DNA from: Elusimicrobiota bacterium
GTDB lineage: Bacteria > Elusimicrobiota > Elusimicrobia > 2-02-FULL-39-32
DNA: 38,002 nt
NCBI GenBank assembly: GCA_021730935.1
Contig: JAKFYJ010000080.1
Span: 1-38,002, forward strand
Reading direction: 5' to 3'
Shown: piece by piece, positions 30,824 through 38,002 of the stretch
Position numbering within the stretch: position 1 is the first letter of the stretch
How the letters are laid out: every line of letters begins with the position of its first letter
Notes under the pieces: model-generated
Told to the model about the DNA's origin: nothing
What the model saw: the letters and a program-made list of their open reading frames with translations, nothing else
The model's database searches: none
Made by a program: the position numbers and the translations under genes

Positions 30824-32326
30824 CTAAACTTCTTTTTTGAGCGTTGGGAAAAGGAGGACGTTCCGGATGGAGGTTTGCCCGGTGAAAAGCATGATCAGGC
30901 GGTCCACGCCGATGCCGAGCCCTCCCGCGGGAGGCATGCCGTATTCGAGAGCCTGGATGAAAGATTCGTCGATGCCCATGCCCTCGGCCTCTTCTTTTTC
31001 GGAATTTGTGGTCCGCGATTTGCGATATTCAAGCAGGCGCCTTTTTTGTTCCACGGGGTCGTTCAACTCGGAATAGGCATTGGCGATCTCTCCGCCGCCG
31101 ATATAAAGCTCGAAACGGTCCGCGAAATTGGGTGATCCGGGCTTGAGTTTGGCAAGAGGCGAAAAGTCCGCAGGGAAATCCGTCACGAAGGTGGGCTCCA
31201 TGAGGTGCTGGACGATCTTTTCGTCGAAAAGGTGGTCAAAAACTTTGTGCACGGCTTCTCCCTGAGCGTTCGCTTTTTTCGCGAGTCCGTTCCAGTCCTG
31301 CGCCGCGACGAACCCCGCTTCTTCCGCGCCGACATACTCCTTGAAAAGGTCCACGATGGTTCTTCTCGCGAAAGGCCGGTTCAAAAATTTGTCGGACCCG
31401 ATGGAGTTGGCCACTCCCGTGATCAGATATTCCGTGAGGTCGATCATCGTTTCCATGTTGCCATAAGATTCATACGCTTCCAAAATCGTGAATTCAGGGT
31501 TATGGGTGGTGTCGATGCCTTCGTTGCGGAACACGCGGCCGATCTCATAAACCTTTTCGAATCCCCCCACGAGGCATTTCTTGAGGAACAGTTCGGGAGC
31601 GACGCGGAGATAAAATTTCTGCTTGAGAGCGTTGTGGAAAGTTTCAAAAGGTTTGGCGATGGCTCCGCCCGGGATGGCCTGCATCATGGGCGTCTCCACT
31701 TCGAGATATCCCCGTTCTCCAAGGAGCGAACGCAGGCCCTGAATGATCAAACTGCGCGTGCGGAAAACATTTTTGGAATCTTCATTGGAAATGAGGTCCA
31801 GCTCTCTCTGGCGCGCCCGGGCTTCAGGGTCTTTCAAGCCGTGCCATTTTTCGGGGAGAGGGCGGAGAGATTTGGAAAGCAAAACCACTTTTTCCGCGCG
31901 GATGGAAAGCTCTCCCGTTTTCGTGCGGAACACTTTGCCTTCCACTCCCACGGTGTCTCCAAGATCAAGATCTTTCGTGAAAGATTCATAAGGAGCTTCA
32001 CCCAAAACATCCTTTCTCACATAAATCTGGAGTTTCCCCTGGAAATCCTGCAGGTGGGCGAAAGAGGCTTTTCCCATGTCGCGGCGGGTCATGATGCGGC
32101 CCGCGAAGCGCACGGTTTCCTGAGTTTCCTGGCCGTGGGTCAGAGAGTCATAGGTTTTGCGGACATAAGAAGATGAAATTTTGCCCTGAAGGATGTCGGC
32201 GGTCACAGGATAAGGGTTGACTCCGGCATCGACCAGCTTTTGGCATTTGTCTTTGCGGACCTGGATGAGGGCCGAAACGTCTTCTATGGAGTCGGATGGA
32301 GTTTCCGAAGTTTTTACAGGTTCCAC
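30824..32326 (-). CDS. lysS: Lysyl-tRNA synthetase (class II)
   Basis: A 500-residue class II synthetase that charges tRNA-Lys. An N-terminal OB-fold anticodon-binding domain (about 70-170, with VRFAGRIMTRRDMGKASFAHLQD) precedes the catalytic core: motif 2 is FRNEGIDTTHNPEFTILEAY and motif 3 is GLGIGVDRLIMLFTG near the C-terminus. Length is normal. The start is a GTG at 32326, 13 bases after the cheY-like gene, with AAAGG upstream. It appears to be the second gene of a cheY-lysS-lolC/E-lolD operon. Confidence 0.96.
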   Translation of the reverse strand: MEPVKTSETPSDSIEDVSALIQVRKDKCQKLVDAGVNPYPVTADILQGKISSSYVRKTYDSLTHGQETQETVRFAGRIMTRRDMGKASFAHLQDFQGKLQIYVRKDVLGEAPYESFTKDLDLGDTVGVEGKVFRTKTGELSIRAEKVVLLSKSLRPLPEKWHGLKDPEARARQRELDLISNEDSKNVFRTRSLIIQGLRSLLGERGYLEVETPMMQAIPGGAIAKPFETFHNALKQKFYLRVAPELFLKKCLVGGFEKVYEIGRVFRNEGIDTTHNPEFTILEAYESYGNMETMIDLTEYLITGVANSIGSDKFLNRPFARRTIVDLFKEYVGAEEAGFVAAQDWNGLAKKANAQGEAVHKVFDHLFDEKIVQHLMEPTFVTDFPADFSPLAKLKPGSPNFADRFELYIGGGEIANAYSELNDPVEQKRRLLEYRKSRTTNSEKEEAEGMGIDESFIQALEYGMPPAGGLGIGVDRLIMLFTGQTSIRNVLLFPTLKKEV

Positions 32327-32339
32327 AATTTTTGCCTTT

Positions 32340-32705
32340 TTATGATTTGACTAAGATTTCGCGGACTTTGTCGCGGAGCCCTTTGGGGTCAAAGGGTTTT
32401 TCCATGAACGCCACGATGTTGGAGCCGAGGGCGAAGAGGTCTCTCATCTGGCCTTTGGCGGTGAGGATGATCACGGGGATGGAGCGGGTTTCGTCTTTTT
32501 CCTGGAGGCGGGTGTTCACCGTATATCCGTCGATCTCGGGCATCATGATGTCCAGGATGATGAGGTCCGGCTTGTCCACTTCCACTTTTTCCAGGCATTC
32601 ACGCCCGTTGGAGGCGGTCACGATTTCGTTCCCGTCCTTCTCGAGCATAAACTTGATCAGCTCAACGACGTCATTCTCGTCGTCCACCACCATGACTTTT
32701 GGCAT
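32340..32705 (-). CDS. Stand-alone CheY-like response regulator receiver
   Basis: A 121-residue receiver domain with no output domain. The acidic pocket Asp8-Asp9, the phosphorylation site Asp52 in IILDIMMPEIDG, Thr82 in IILTAKG and Lys103 in MEKPFDP are all present, so it should be phosphorylatable. No histidine kinase or chemotaxis gene adjoins it; it precedes lysS in an operon, so its partner is unknown. A promoter with its -10 box ten bases before the ATG lies upstream, with no Shine-Dalgarno site. Confidence 0.93.
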   Translation of the reverse strand: MPKVMVVDDENDVVELIKFMLEKDGNEIVTASNGRECLEKVEVDKPDLIILDIMMPEIDGYTVNTRLQEKDETRSIPVIILTAKGQMRDLFALGSNIVAFMEKPFDPKGLRDKVREILVKS

Positions 32706-32715
32706 AACGGGCGTT

Positions 32716-32745
32716 ATTGTAACACTTTTGTGGGAAGATTAGCAA
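32716..32745 (-). promoter_or_regulatory. Predicted promoter of the cheY-like/lysS operon
   Basis: On the - strand TTGCTA (32745-32740) and TACAAT (32721-32716) are separated by 18 bases. The -10 box ends ten bases before the ATG, and the intervening bases contain no Shine-Dalgarno site, implying a leader of about three bases. Confidence 0.55.
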
Positions 32746-32804
32746 TAAACATATTGAAGGAAGTCTAGCGGAAATTCCCCCGGTTTACAAGGGGCTGGAA
32801 AAAC

Positions 32805-32833
32805 TTGCGCGCGGTTTCGATTTATCCTATTCT
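32805..32833 (+). promoter_or_regulatory. Possible promoter of the FAD oxidoreductase gene
   Basis: TTGCGC (32805-32810) and TATTCT (32828-32833) are separated by 17 bases. Both are four-of-six matches. The -10 box ends seven bases before the ATG at 32841, so transcription would begin at or next to the start codon. It is divergent from the cheY-like promoter in a 135-base intergenic region. Confidence 0.4.
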
Positions 32834-32840
32834 CTTCCCC

Positions 32841-34148
32841 ATGGAAAAAGCGGATTTAGTCATCTCGGGCGGCGGGATTTTAGGCACGGCTCTGGCCTAT
32901 TGGATTTCTTCTTTGTATGAAGGCAAAATTGTTCTCGTCGAGATGGCAGAGGATGTGGCGCGCCACACGAGCGGGCGGAACACGGGCGTGATTCACAGGC
33001 CTTTTTATCTGCATCCGGAAAAACGCAGGACCTTTGCCCGGTGCGCCAACTTGTCTTATCACCTCTGGAAAGAATATGCGTCCGCCGAAAATCTCCCGTG
33101 GAAAGAGATTGGGACCATTGAGGTGGCCACGAACGATCATCAGGTCGAGCACATCAAAAAATATATGCAGTGGGCGGTCCAAAATGGCATGGACGCGAGT
33201 GAAGTGGAGCTTTTGAGCGGAGAACAGGTGAAAAAGCTAGAGCCGCATGTGGATTGCCTGGGCGCGATCTTTGCCAAGACGGACACCTCGGTCAATTATC
33301 AGATTTTTACGGAATCGCTCAAAAAACGGGCAGTCTCACAGGGCGCGCAGTTCAAGTTTGGGTTTAAAGTTCAGGATGTGGCGTCAAAAAATGGGGCTCT
33401 GGTCATACGCTCCGTCGATGGACAGGAGATTGAAACCTCGTTCTTTATCAATTGTTCCGGCGGCAACGCCATTGATGTCGCGCACATGATGAATGTCGGG
33501 AAAGAATACACAGATCTTCATTTCCGCGGAGAATATTGGGAAGTTTCCCAGGCGAAATCGGGGCTGGTGAGCCGCAACATTTATACGGTTCCAAAGCACC
33601 CGGACATCCCGTTTTTGGATCCCCACTGGATCGTGCGGGCGGATGGCAGGCGGGAAATAGGGCCGAACGCTGTTTTAATCGCCGGAAGCCAGACTTATGA
33701 AGGTTTTGCCAACGGATTGGGCGAATTTCTATGCAAGGTTTTTGAAAGGCCTTTGGGCAATAAAGCGCGGCTTTTCACGAACGCGGATTTTCTGAAACTG
33801 GCGTCCGAAGAGTGGGTCAGTTCCATCTCCAAGAAAGCCATGCTCGCACGCGTCCAAAAATTTATTCCGGAACTTAAAGCCGAAGATCTGGTGAAACGCG
33901 GCACCGCCGGCATCCGCAGTTCCGTGATTGACCCGAAAGGCAATTTCATCAAAGAAGCCATCGAACTCGAAGGCGAAAAATCTTTCCACATCTTGAATTA
34001 CAATTCCCCCGGCGCCACAGGTTCCCCCGCCTATACCGCGCTGTTGGTCAGCAAGCTCGAAAAACTTGGCAAATTCACCCATCTCAAAAAGCGTCCCATT
34101 CCCGTGAAAGGCATTTGGGATTTCAACAAAGTTATTAACTCGCTTTAA
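32841..34148 (+). CDS. FAD-dependent oxidoreductase, L-2-hydroxyglutarate oxidase/dehydrogenase-like
   Basis: A 435-residue DAO-family flavoprotein. The FAD-binding motif GGGILGTALAYWIS lies near the N-terminus, followed by TSGRNTGVIHRPFY, a central FINCSGGNA, and FRGEYWEVS, the substrate-domain segment typical of L-2-hydroxyglutarate oxidases (LhgO/L2HGDH). Such enzymes oxidise L-2-hydroxyglutarate to 2-oxoglutarate. The ATG at 32841 is preferred over one at 32805 because the FAD motif starts a few residues later and the possible promoter lies between them. It is transcribed alone and converges with the glycosyltransferase operon. Its stop codon lies inside a palindromic element. Substrate is inferred from family resemblance. 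Confidence 0.82.
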   Translation: MEKADLVISGGGILGTALAYWISSLYEGKIVLVEMAEDVARHTSGRNTGVIHRPFYLHPEKRRTFARCANLSYHLWKEYASAENLPWKEIGTIEVATNDHQVEHIKKYMQWAVQNGMDASEVELLSGEQVKKLEPHVDCLGAIFAKTDTSVNYQIFTESLKKRAVSQGAQFKFGFKVQDVASKNGALVIRSVDGQEIETSFFINCSGGNAIDVAHMMNVGKEYTDLHFRGEYWEVSQAKSGLVSRNIYTVPKHPDIPFLDPHWIVRADGRREIGPNAVLIAGSQTYEGFANGLGEFLCKVFERPLGNKARLFTNADFLKLASEEWVSSISKKAMLARVQKFIPELKAEDLVKRGTAGIRSSVIDPKGNFIKEAIELEGEKSFHILNYNSPGATGSPAYTALLVSKLEKLGKFTHLKKRPIPVKGIWDFNKVINSL

Positions 34149-34281
34149 ATAAATATTGTCCCCTGTTTTTACTGAGACTGTATCGAGCGAAAGACTGGCA
34201 TACGCTTTCGCGAGATCCAAGCGAGCCCCGCACTCGGGCGAGCGTGTCGAAGAAAAAACAGGGGACAATATTTATTTAAAG
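34143..34281. repeat. 139-base palindromic (MITE/REP-like) element with 28-base perfect inverted repeats
   Basis: The arms at 34143-34170 and 34254-34281 are perfect inverted repeats; the outer part reads CTTTAAATAAATATTGTCCC on the + strand, followed by CTGTTTTT. The 83-base interior holds further pairing, for example GCGAAAG at about 34187 with CTTTCGC at about 34205. There is no open reading frame. The stop codons of the flanking convergent genes both lie inside the arms, in the same CTTTAA context. It resembles a small non-autonomous mobile element or an intergenic palindrome that could also act as a bidirectional terminator. No transposase gene is present. Confidence 0.8.
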
Positions 34282-35940
34282 TTTATAAATTGAAATTTTC
34301 CCTGAATGGGCGATTCGGAAATGGGGGCTGAACTGCTCCAGCATGACCGCATTTTTCGGCAGGTTCCTGTAAAAATCTGAAATTCCTGGCAGGTTCTTCA
34401 AAATCGCGTCCTTTTCCGTGTCCTCGGAAACGGCGACATACTGAATCCCCATCTTTTTGAGGGCCGCAATGTCTCCGCTCACTTCCGCCAGATCCTGAAG
34501 TTTCTGCACTTCCTCCACTTGTTTCGGCAGAGACGCAATCTCCCTGAAATCGCGCTTGAGCGTAAAAATCTGATATCCGTGCCCAGGCCCGGGATGCGCT
34601 TTCAACTGCAAAGCGAAATATTCTTTCTTATAGTGGTTCAGCTCCACCGCCTTCTTGTGGAATCTTTCGATCTCTTCATAACTCATCAAAAGCGGCGGCG
34701 CCATCACTTTGAGATCGATCAAAAACGCGCTTCCTTCGGGAATGTTTTTGTCAATCCATTCCTTCGCTTCCGTCCGCGTGTCCGGCACCGTGAAGGAATA
34801 TGCCATGGCGCTCCCTTCATAGGCGTTCCATCCCAAAACGGCGGCAAAAATAAAAATTGGAATCGCTTTCCCCCATTTTTCTCCGGCGATGAGAAGACCG
34901 TGAACCCCGAGAAGGATGAAAAGCGGGAAAATCTGGATTAAATAGCCGCCGGCAGGGTTATGGTATCCGCCCACAATCCATAAATATGCGGCGAGCGGCG
35001 CCAGGATAAGAAAATATTTTCTCTCCCATTTTATAAAACACATCCCAAACCCAGCGATGCAGGCGGCTCCAGCTATTTTGGGCGCCGGCACATCTCCCAG
35101 GGTCAAAAAGCGGTTCAACATAATCATGGCGTTGTGAAAATAATTCGGTTTTTCCCCCGTGAGAGACGAATAGATGCTCATGTTTGATCCGAACTCGGTC
35201 CAGAATTCCTTGAAAGACAGGAGCGCATAAGGCGAGCCGATAAAAAAGAATGTCGGGATGAGCGCGAGAGCGATCGCGAGATTCCATAAATTTTCTTTGG
35301 GATTTTTACGCAAAAGGTGGGCCGCGATGAGGGCGATGCCATAGGGCGCGGCGTGATATCGGGTTGAGACGGCGAGGCCCAAAAATATTCCGGCCAGGAC
35401 ATAATATTTTTTTCCGCCTTCCTCGGCGATGTCGATACAAAACCAGAAAAAAATCAGGAGCAGGACCGTCATGCCCATATACCCCTTGATGATATGCGAG
35501 AGATAAATATAATGCGGCAGTCCCGCCACGATGGCCGCTGACACGAGGCCCGCCGTCTCGGAAAACATGCGTTTGCCGATTTTATACACCATAAACACGA
35601 TCAAGACTCCGCAGACCGCTTCGCTCAGGCGGCCCAACAAATAAAACATCGTGGGGTCTTTGACGAAATGAAGAGCGAAATCGGCGGAGGTCGGGAACCA
35701 TCCAACGACATATCCTACGGCAAAATAAATTCCATAGACGAAAAGCATAAAATACAAATAAAGCGTGGGATATTCGAAAAAATGCGGGTTCAAGTCGCCC
35801 GAACCCATGCGGAGGGCATATTTGACGATTTTATATTCTTCGGATTGATATTCGTGCGGCAGGCCCCACTGAATTCCCCAGAGGCGGACGGCGGCCGCCA
35901 GCAAAAGGATCAGAAGGACGAACTTATTTTTTGAGGCCAA
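34276..35940 (-). CDS. GT39-like membrane glycosyltransferase (GT-C fold)
   Basis: A 554-residue protein with an N-terminal hydrophobic segment and about ten further membrane helices over residues 1-380, then a soluble periplasmic C-terminal domain. The opening AVRLWGIQWGLPHEYQSEEYKIVKYALRM, then GDLNPHFFEYPTLYLY, matches bacterial GT39 (dolichyl-phosphate-mannose-type) proteins. The usual acidic pair in this first loop (HPDE) reads YQSEE here, so the aspartate is replaced while the glutamate is kept. Enzymes of this group transfer a sugar from a polyprenyl-phosphate carrier to protein or glycan outside the inner membrane. It overlaps the upstream GT2 gene by 17 bases. Its stop codon lies in the palindromic element. 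Confidence 0.8.
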   Translation of the reverse strand: MASKNKFVLLILLLAAAVRLWGIQWGLPHEYQSEEYKIVKYALRMGSGDLNPHFFEYPTLYLYFMLFVYGIYFAVGYVVGWFPTSADFALHFVKDPTMFYLLGRLSEAVCGVLIVFMVYKIGKRMFSETAGLVSAAIVAGLPHYIYLSHIIKGYMGMTVLLLIFFWFCIDIAEEGGKKYYVLAGIFLGLAVSTRYHAAPYGIALIAAHLLRKNPKENLWNLAIALALIPTFFFIGSPYALLSFKEFWTEFGSNMSIYSSLTGEKPNYFHNAMIMLNRFLTLGDVPAPKIAGAACIAGFGMCFIKWERKYFLILAPLAAYLWIVGGYHNPAGGYLIQIFPLFILLGVHGLLIAGEKWGKAIPIFIFAAVLGWNAYEGSAMAYSFTVPDTRTEAKEWIDKNIPEGSAFLIDLKVMAPPLLMSYEEIERFHKKAVELNHYKKEYFALQLKAHPGPGHGYQIFTLKRDFREIASLPKQVEEVQKLQDLAEVSGDIAALKKMGIQYVAVSEDTEKDAILKNLPGISDFYRNLPKNAVMLEQFSPHFRIAHSGKISIYKL

Positions 35941-36640
35941 ATCTTAGGAAGACGAGAGGACGGAGGATGCTCCACCAGTCCAGGAACGGCACCATTTTGG
36001 TGTATCCGACTTTGCCTTCGGGATACCGTTTCGTGACGGGGACTTCTGTGACCTTGAGGTTCATTTCGATGCATTTATAAAAAAGATAGGGTTCCAGCTC
36101 GTATTTGTCCAGCCATTTCTGGTGGATGTCCATGCCGGGTTCGTCCATGATGGTGAGGCGGAAAGCGCGGAAGCCGTTCGTTCCATCGGTGACCGGGAAT
36201 TGCGTCAGAATTTTGAAGATCAATGAGAAAAGGCCCGTGGTGATCCAGCGAAAAAGTGGGATGTTGACGCGGGCGCCGCCCGGCATATATCTTGAGCCCT
36301 GCACGAAAACGAAATGGTCGTTGATGATGGGGCTCAGCACGCGCTTGATTTCGTCGGGGTTGTCCTGATCGTCTCCGCCCATGACGACCGCAATCGTGTA
36401 TCCGTTCTTTTTTCCCCAGAGCATTCCGGTGCGGATGCCAGCTCCCACGCCCGCGTTTTTTTCGTGACGGATCACAGTGGCTCCTGCGGTTTCGGCTTCT
36501 TTCACCGTGTTGTCTTTGGATCCGTCATCCACAACGATCACGGTTTCCACAATTTTTTCTTTTATGATTTTGGAAACGACGGTCCCGATTTTGCCTTCTT
36601 CGTTATAGGCCGGAAGGATCGTAAAAATTTTTTCGCTCAT
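35924..36640 (-). CDS. GT2-family polyprenyl-phosphate glycosyltransferase (DPM1-like)
   Basis: A 238-residue GT-A glycosyltransferase. ILPAYNEEGKIGTVV opens the fold, VIVVDDGSKDNT (about 34-45) binds the nucleotide sugar, and GGDDQDNPDEI contains the metal-binding acidic motif. FVQGSRY and the DGTNGFRAF segment are typical of dolichyl-phosphate mannose synthase relatives. No membrane domain follows, so it works at the cytoplasmic face, probably charging a polyprenyl phosphate with a sugar for the downstream GT39-like enzyme. The sugar is unknown. It overlaps the oxidoreductase gene by four bases (ATGA). Confidence 0.88.
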   Translation of the reverse strand: MSEKIFTILPAYNEEGKIGTVVSKIIKEKIVETVIVVDDGSKDNTVKEAETAGATVIRHEKNAGVGAGIRTGMLWGKKNGYTIAVVMGGDDQDNPDEIKRVLSPIINDHFVFVQGSRYMPGGARVNIPLFRWITTGLFSLIFKILTQFPVTDGTNGFRAFRLTIMDEPGMDIHQKWLDKYELEPYLFYKCIEMNLKVTEVPVTKRYPEGKVGYTKMVPFLDWWSILRPLVFLRFGLKK

Positions 36641-37647
36641 GAAAGTTTTATGGTTCTGCCGCCGGACTTCATGGACTTGAGCGCCGCTTCGAGCACTTTG
36701 ACGACCTTGAGGCCGAACACTCCGTCGGAAACGGGTTTCTTGCCTGTCTTCACAGACTCAATGAAGGCCTGGCACTGCGCTTTCAGGGGTTCTGCGAGGT
36801 TCACTTTGGGGCTCACGATGTCGCCGTCCCTCAAAATCATCTGAAATTCTCCGAAGGTGCGATATTCTTTGGACACGGTGACGCCCTTGTCAAAAATTCG
36901 GAGCGGCTCGGTCACATTCACGTCGTCGAAAACGATCATTTTCTTGTCGCCGATGACCGTGAGCTGGCGGACTTTCCGGGGTTCCAGCCATGAAACATGG
37001 ACATGCCCCATGGTGCCGTCTTTAAATTCGAGATGCAGATAAGCCACGTCTTCGCGGACATTGTGCAGATAAGCCGAGCCGAAAGCGGAAACAGAAACGG
37101 GTTCTTTGCCTAAAATGTGCAAAAGCATGGAAATGTCATGCGGCGCCAGGTCCACGAGAGCTCCGACATCGTGGCGGATGGGGCCCAGGTTCGTCCGTTG
37201 AGCGTGGATATAATAAACTTTCCCCGCCTGTCCGCTCTCAACATAATTTTTGATCCAGCCCACCGCCTGGTTATAAATGAAGGTGTGTCCGACCATCAAA
37301 ATCTTTTTATTTTTCTGCGCCAAGTCCACGAGGGATTGGCATTCCTTCGTCGTGAGAGCGAGAGGTTTCTCAAGGAGAACGTGGCTTCCCCGTGAAATCA
37401 CTTCTTTCGTGATCTTGAAATGCGTGGTGGTGGGAGTGGCAATGACGACCGCGTCCAGAACCTCCTCGGTCAGCATCTTTTTGAAATCCGTAAAAAAACG
37501 GACGGAAGGATAATTCTTGGAAAAATTCTCGATGCGCTTGGAATCCATGTCCGAGGCCGCCGCCACGCGGCACCCGTCCAGCTGGGAGAAAATCCTCAGA
37601 TAATTGGGGCCCCAATAGCCCAGGCCGATGATCCCGACGTTAATCAT
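36637..37647 (-). CDS. Gfo/Idh/MocA-family oxidoreductase (nucleotide-sugar dehydrogenase type)
   Basis: A 336-residue NAD(P)-dependent dehydrogenase. The Rossmann motif GIIGLGYWGPNYLR (about 5-18), VVIATPTTTHF and the catalytic EKPLALTTKE are clear, and LVDLAPHDISMLLHILG and HVSWLEPRKVRQLTVIG resemble WlbA/WbpB, which oxidise C3 of UDP-GlcNAc uronate. It is a second, distinct Gfo/Idh protein from the one in the lipid A operon. In this glycosyltransferase operon it probably modifies a sugar nucleotide. The exact substrate is inferred from family and neighbours only. Confidence 0.85.
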   Translation of the reverse strand: MINVGIIGLGYWGPNYLRIFSQLDGCRVAAASDMDSKRIENFSKNYPSVRFFTDFKKMLTEEVLDAVVIATPTTTHFKITKEVISRGSHVLLEKPLALTTKECQSLVDLAQKNKKILMVGHTFIYNQAVGWIKNYVESGQAGKVYYIHAQRTNLGPIRHDVGALVDLAPHDISMLLHILGKEPVSVSAFGSAYLHNVREDVAYLHLEFKDGTMGHVHVSWLEPRKVRQLTVIGDKKMIVFDDVNVTEPLRIFDKGVTVSKEYRTFGEFQMILRDGDIVSPKVNLAEPLKAQCQAFIESVKTGKKPVSDGVFGLKVVKVLEAALKSMKSGGRTIKLS

Positions 37648-37693
37648 GGTTTTTCATCCACGACATTATGCAACATTTTTTTGCCGCTTGCCA

Positions 37694-38002
37694 TCATGCT
37701 TTTGTGTTTCTGTGAATCCATCGGATCCTGAAAAGGTCCAGGAGCATTTTGGGTCCGTCTGAAAAAGTTTTCACCGTGGTGTTGGCGGAATAAAACCACT
37801 GGATGGGAAGCTCTTTGATTTTATATCCGATTTTTTGCGCGATATGGAGGACCTCCACGTCAAAGGCGAACCGCGCGGTCTGCACCATCGGAAAAATTTT
37901 CTGCGCGACGTCTTTCTTGAACATCTTCGCACCGCACTGCGTGTCCACGATTCCCCCCACGCACAAAACCTGAACGAACTTGTTGAAAGTTTTGCCGAGG
38001 AG
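37694..38002 (-). CDS. GT2-family glycosyltransferase, C-terminal part (5' end off window)
   Basis: The frame is open to the window edge and begins LLGKTFNKFVQVL, so the TTG at 37966 is internal. The sequence GGIVDTQCGAKMFKKDVAQ, then RFAFDVEVLHIAQKIGYKI, is the conserved C-terminal half of dolichyl-phosphate beta-glucosyltransferase-type GT2 enzymes (ALG5-like). It ends with a short basic tail. The oxidoreductase gene follows after 46 bases on the same strand, so this is the first visible gene of the glycosylation operon. Confidence 0.85.
   Translation of the reverse strand, partial: LLGKTFNKFVQVLCVGGIVDTQCGAKMFKKDVAQKIFPMVQTARFAFDVEVLHIAQKIGYKIKELPIQWFYSANTTVKTFSDGPKMLLDLFRIRWIHRNTKA

Noticed and set aside
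37648-37693. A CATAAT-like -10 box before the second Gfo/Idh gene
   Set aside because: There is no acceptable -35 box and the gap is only 46 bases within an evident operon.
1-38002. tRNA or rRNA genes, CRISPR arrays, prophage genes, complete insertion sequences
   Set aside because: I looked for these on both strands by eye and found none; coding density leaves almost no free space. Small RNAs cannot be excluded without computation.

Overview
The window looks like bacterial chromosome from a diderm (Gram-negative-type) lineage with lipopolysaccharide. It encodes lipid A synthesis (LpxA, LpxB, LpxC, LpxD, LpxI, FabZ), lipid A export (MsbA), outer-membrane protein assembly (BamA, Skp/OmpH, TamB) and lipoprotein release (LolC/E, LolD). 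Base composition is moderate, slightly above 50% GC by eye. Several traits fit an uncultured phylum of the Omnitrophota/PVC type better than a proteobacterium: LpxI instead of LpxH, a Gfo/Idh oxidoreductase next to lpxB, many GT-C membrane glycosyltransferases and a two-zinc-knuckle bL28. This placement is inference. No rRNA or tRNA gene, CRISPR array, phage gene or complete insertion sequence was seen.

Layout. The left edge (3-1439, + strand) holds the 3' part of a fatty-acyl-AMP ligase, an acyl carrier protein and rpmB. From 25344 down to 1423 (- strand) runs a nearly gapless series of about 19 genes: tamB, bamA, skp, lpxD, lpxC, fabZ, lpxA, lpxI, a ribbon-helix-helix/PIN toxin-antitoxin pair, a secreted protein of unknown function, a Gfo/Idh dehydrogenase, lpxB, msbA, a ZIP metal transporter, thiS, a GT-C/TPR membrane protein, thiG and a short relA/spoT homologue. 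Most neighbours overlap by 1-32 bases or lie within about 25 bases. The main exceptions are 49 bases before bamA and 79 bases before the antitoxin. Upstream of this series lie clpC (one frameshift in a homopolymer) with its own promoter, then ilvE with a terminator, then cheY-lysS-lolC/E-lolD (all - strand). An FAD-dependent L-2-hydroxyglutarate oxidase-like gene diverges on the + strand (32841-34148) and converges on a four-gene glycosylation operon (38002-34276, - strand). A 139-base palindromic element lies between the two and contains both stop codons.

How the genes fit together. The core is an envelope-biogenesis island. TamB, BamA and Skp deliver outer-membrane proteins. LpxA, LpxC, LpxD, LpxI and LpxB make the lipid A disaccharide, FabZ supplies fatty acids, MsbA flips the product, and LolCD releases lipoproteins. 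The Gfo/Idh gene may modify the lipid A sugar. Thiazole synthesis (thiS, thiG) and the alarmone enzyme sit at the distal end of the same transcription unit. The right-hand operon would build and transfer a lipid-linked sugar.

The most interesting points are: the toxin-antitoxin module in the middle of the lipid A operon, which brings a near-consensus promoter with an overlapping palindromic operator; a recurring promoter layout in which the -10 box sits only 7-12 bases before the start codon with no Shine-Dalgarno site, suggesting leaderless or near-leaderless mRNAs; the terminal-inverted-repeat element at 34143-34281; a RelA/SpoT homologue that stops after its TGS domain; and the clpC frameshift.
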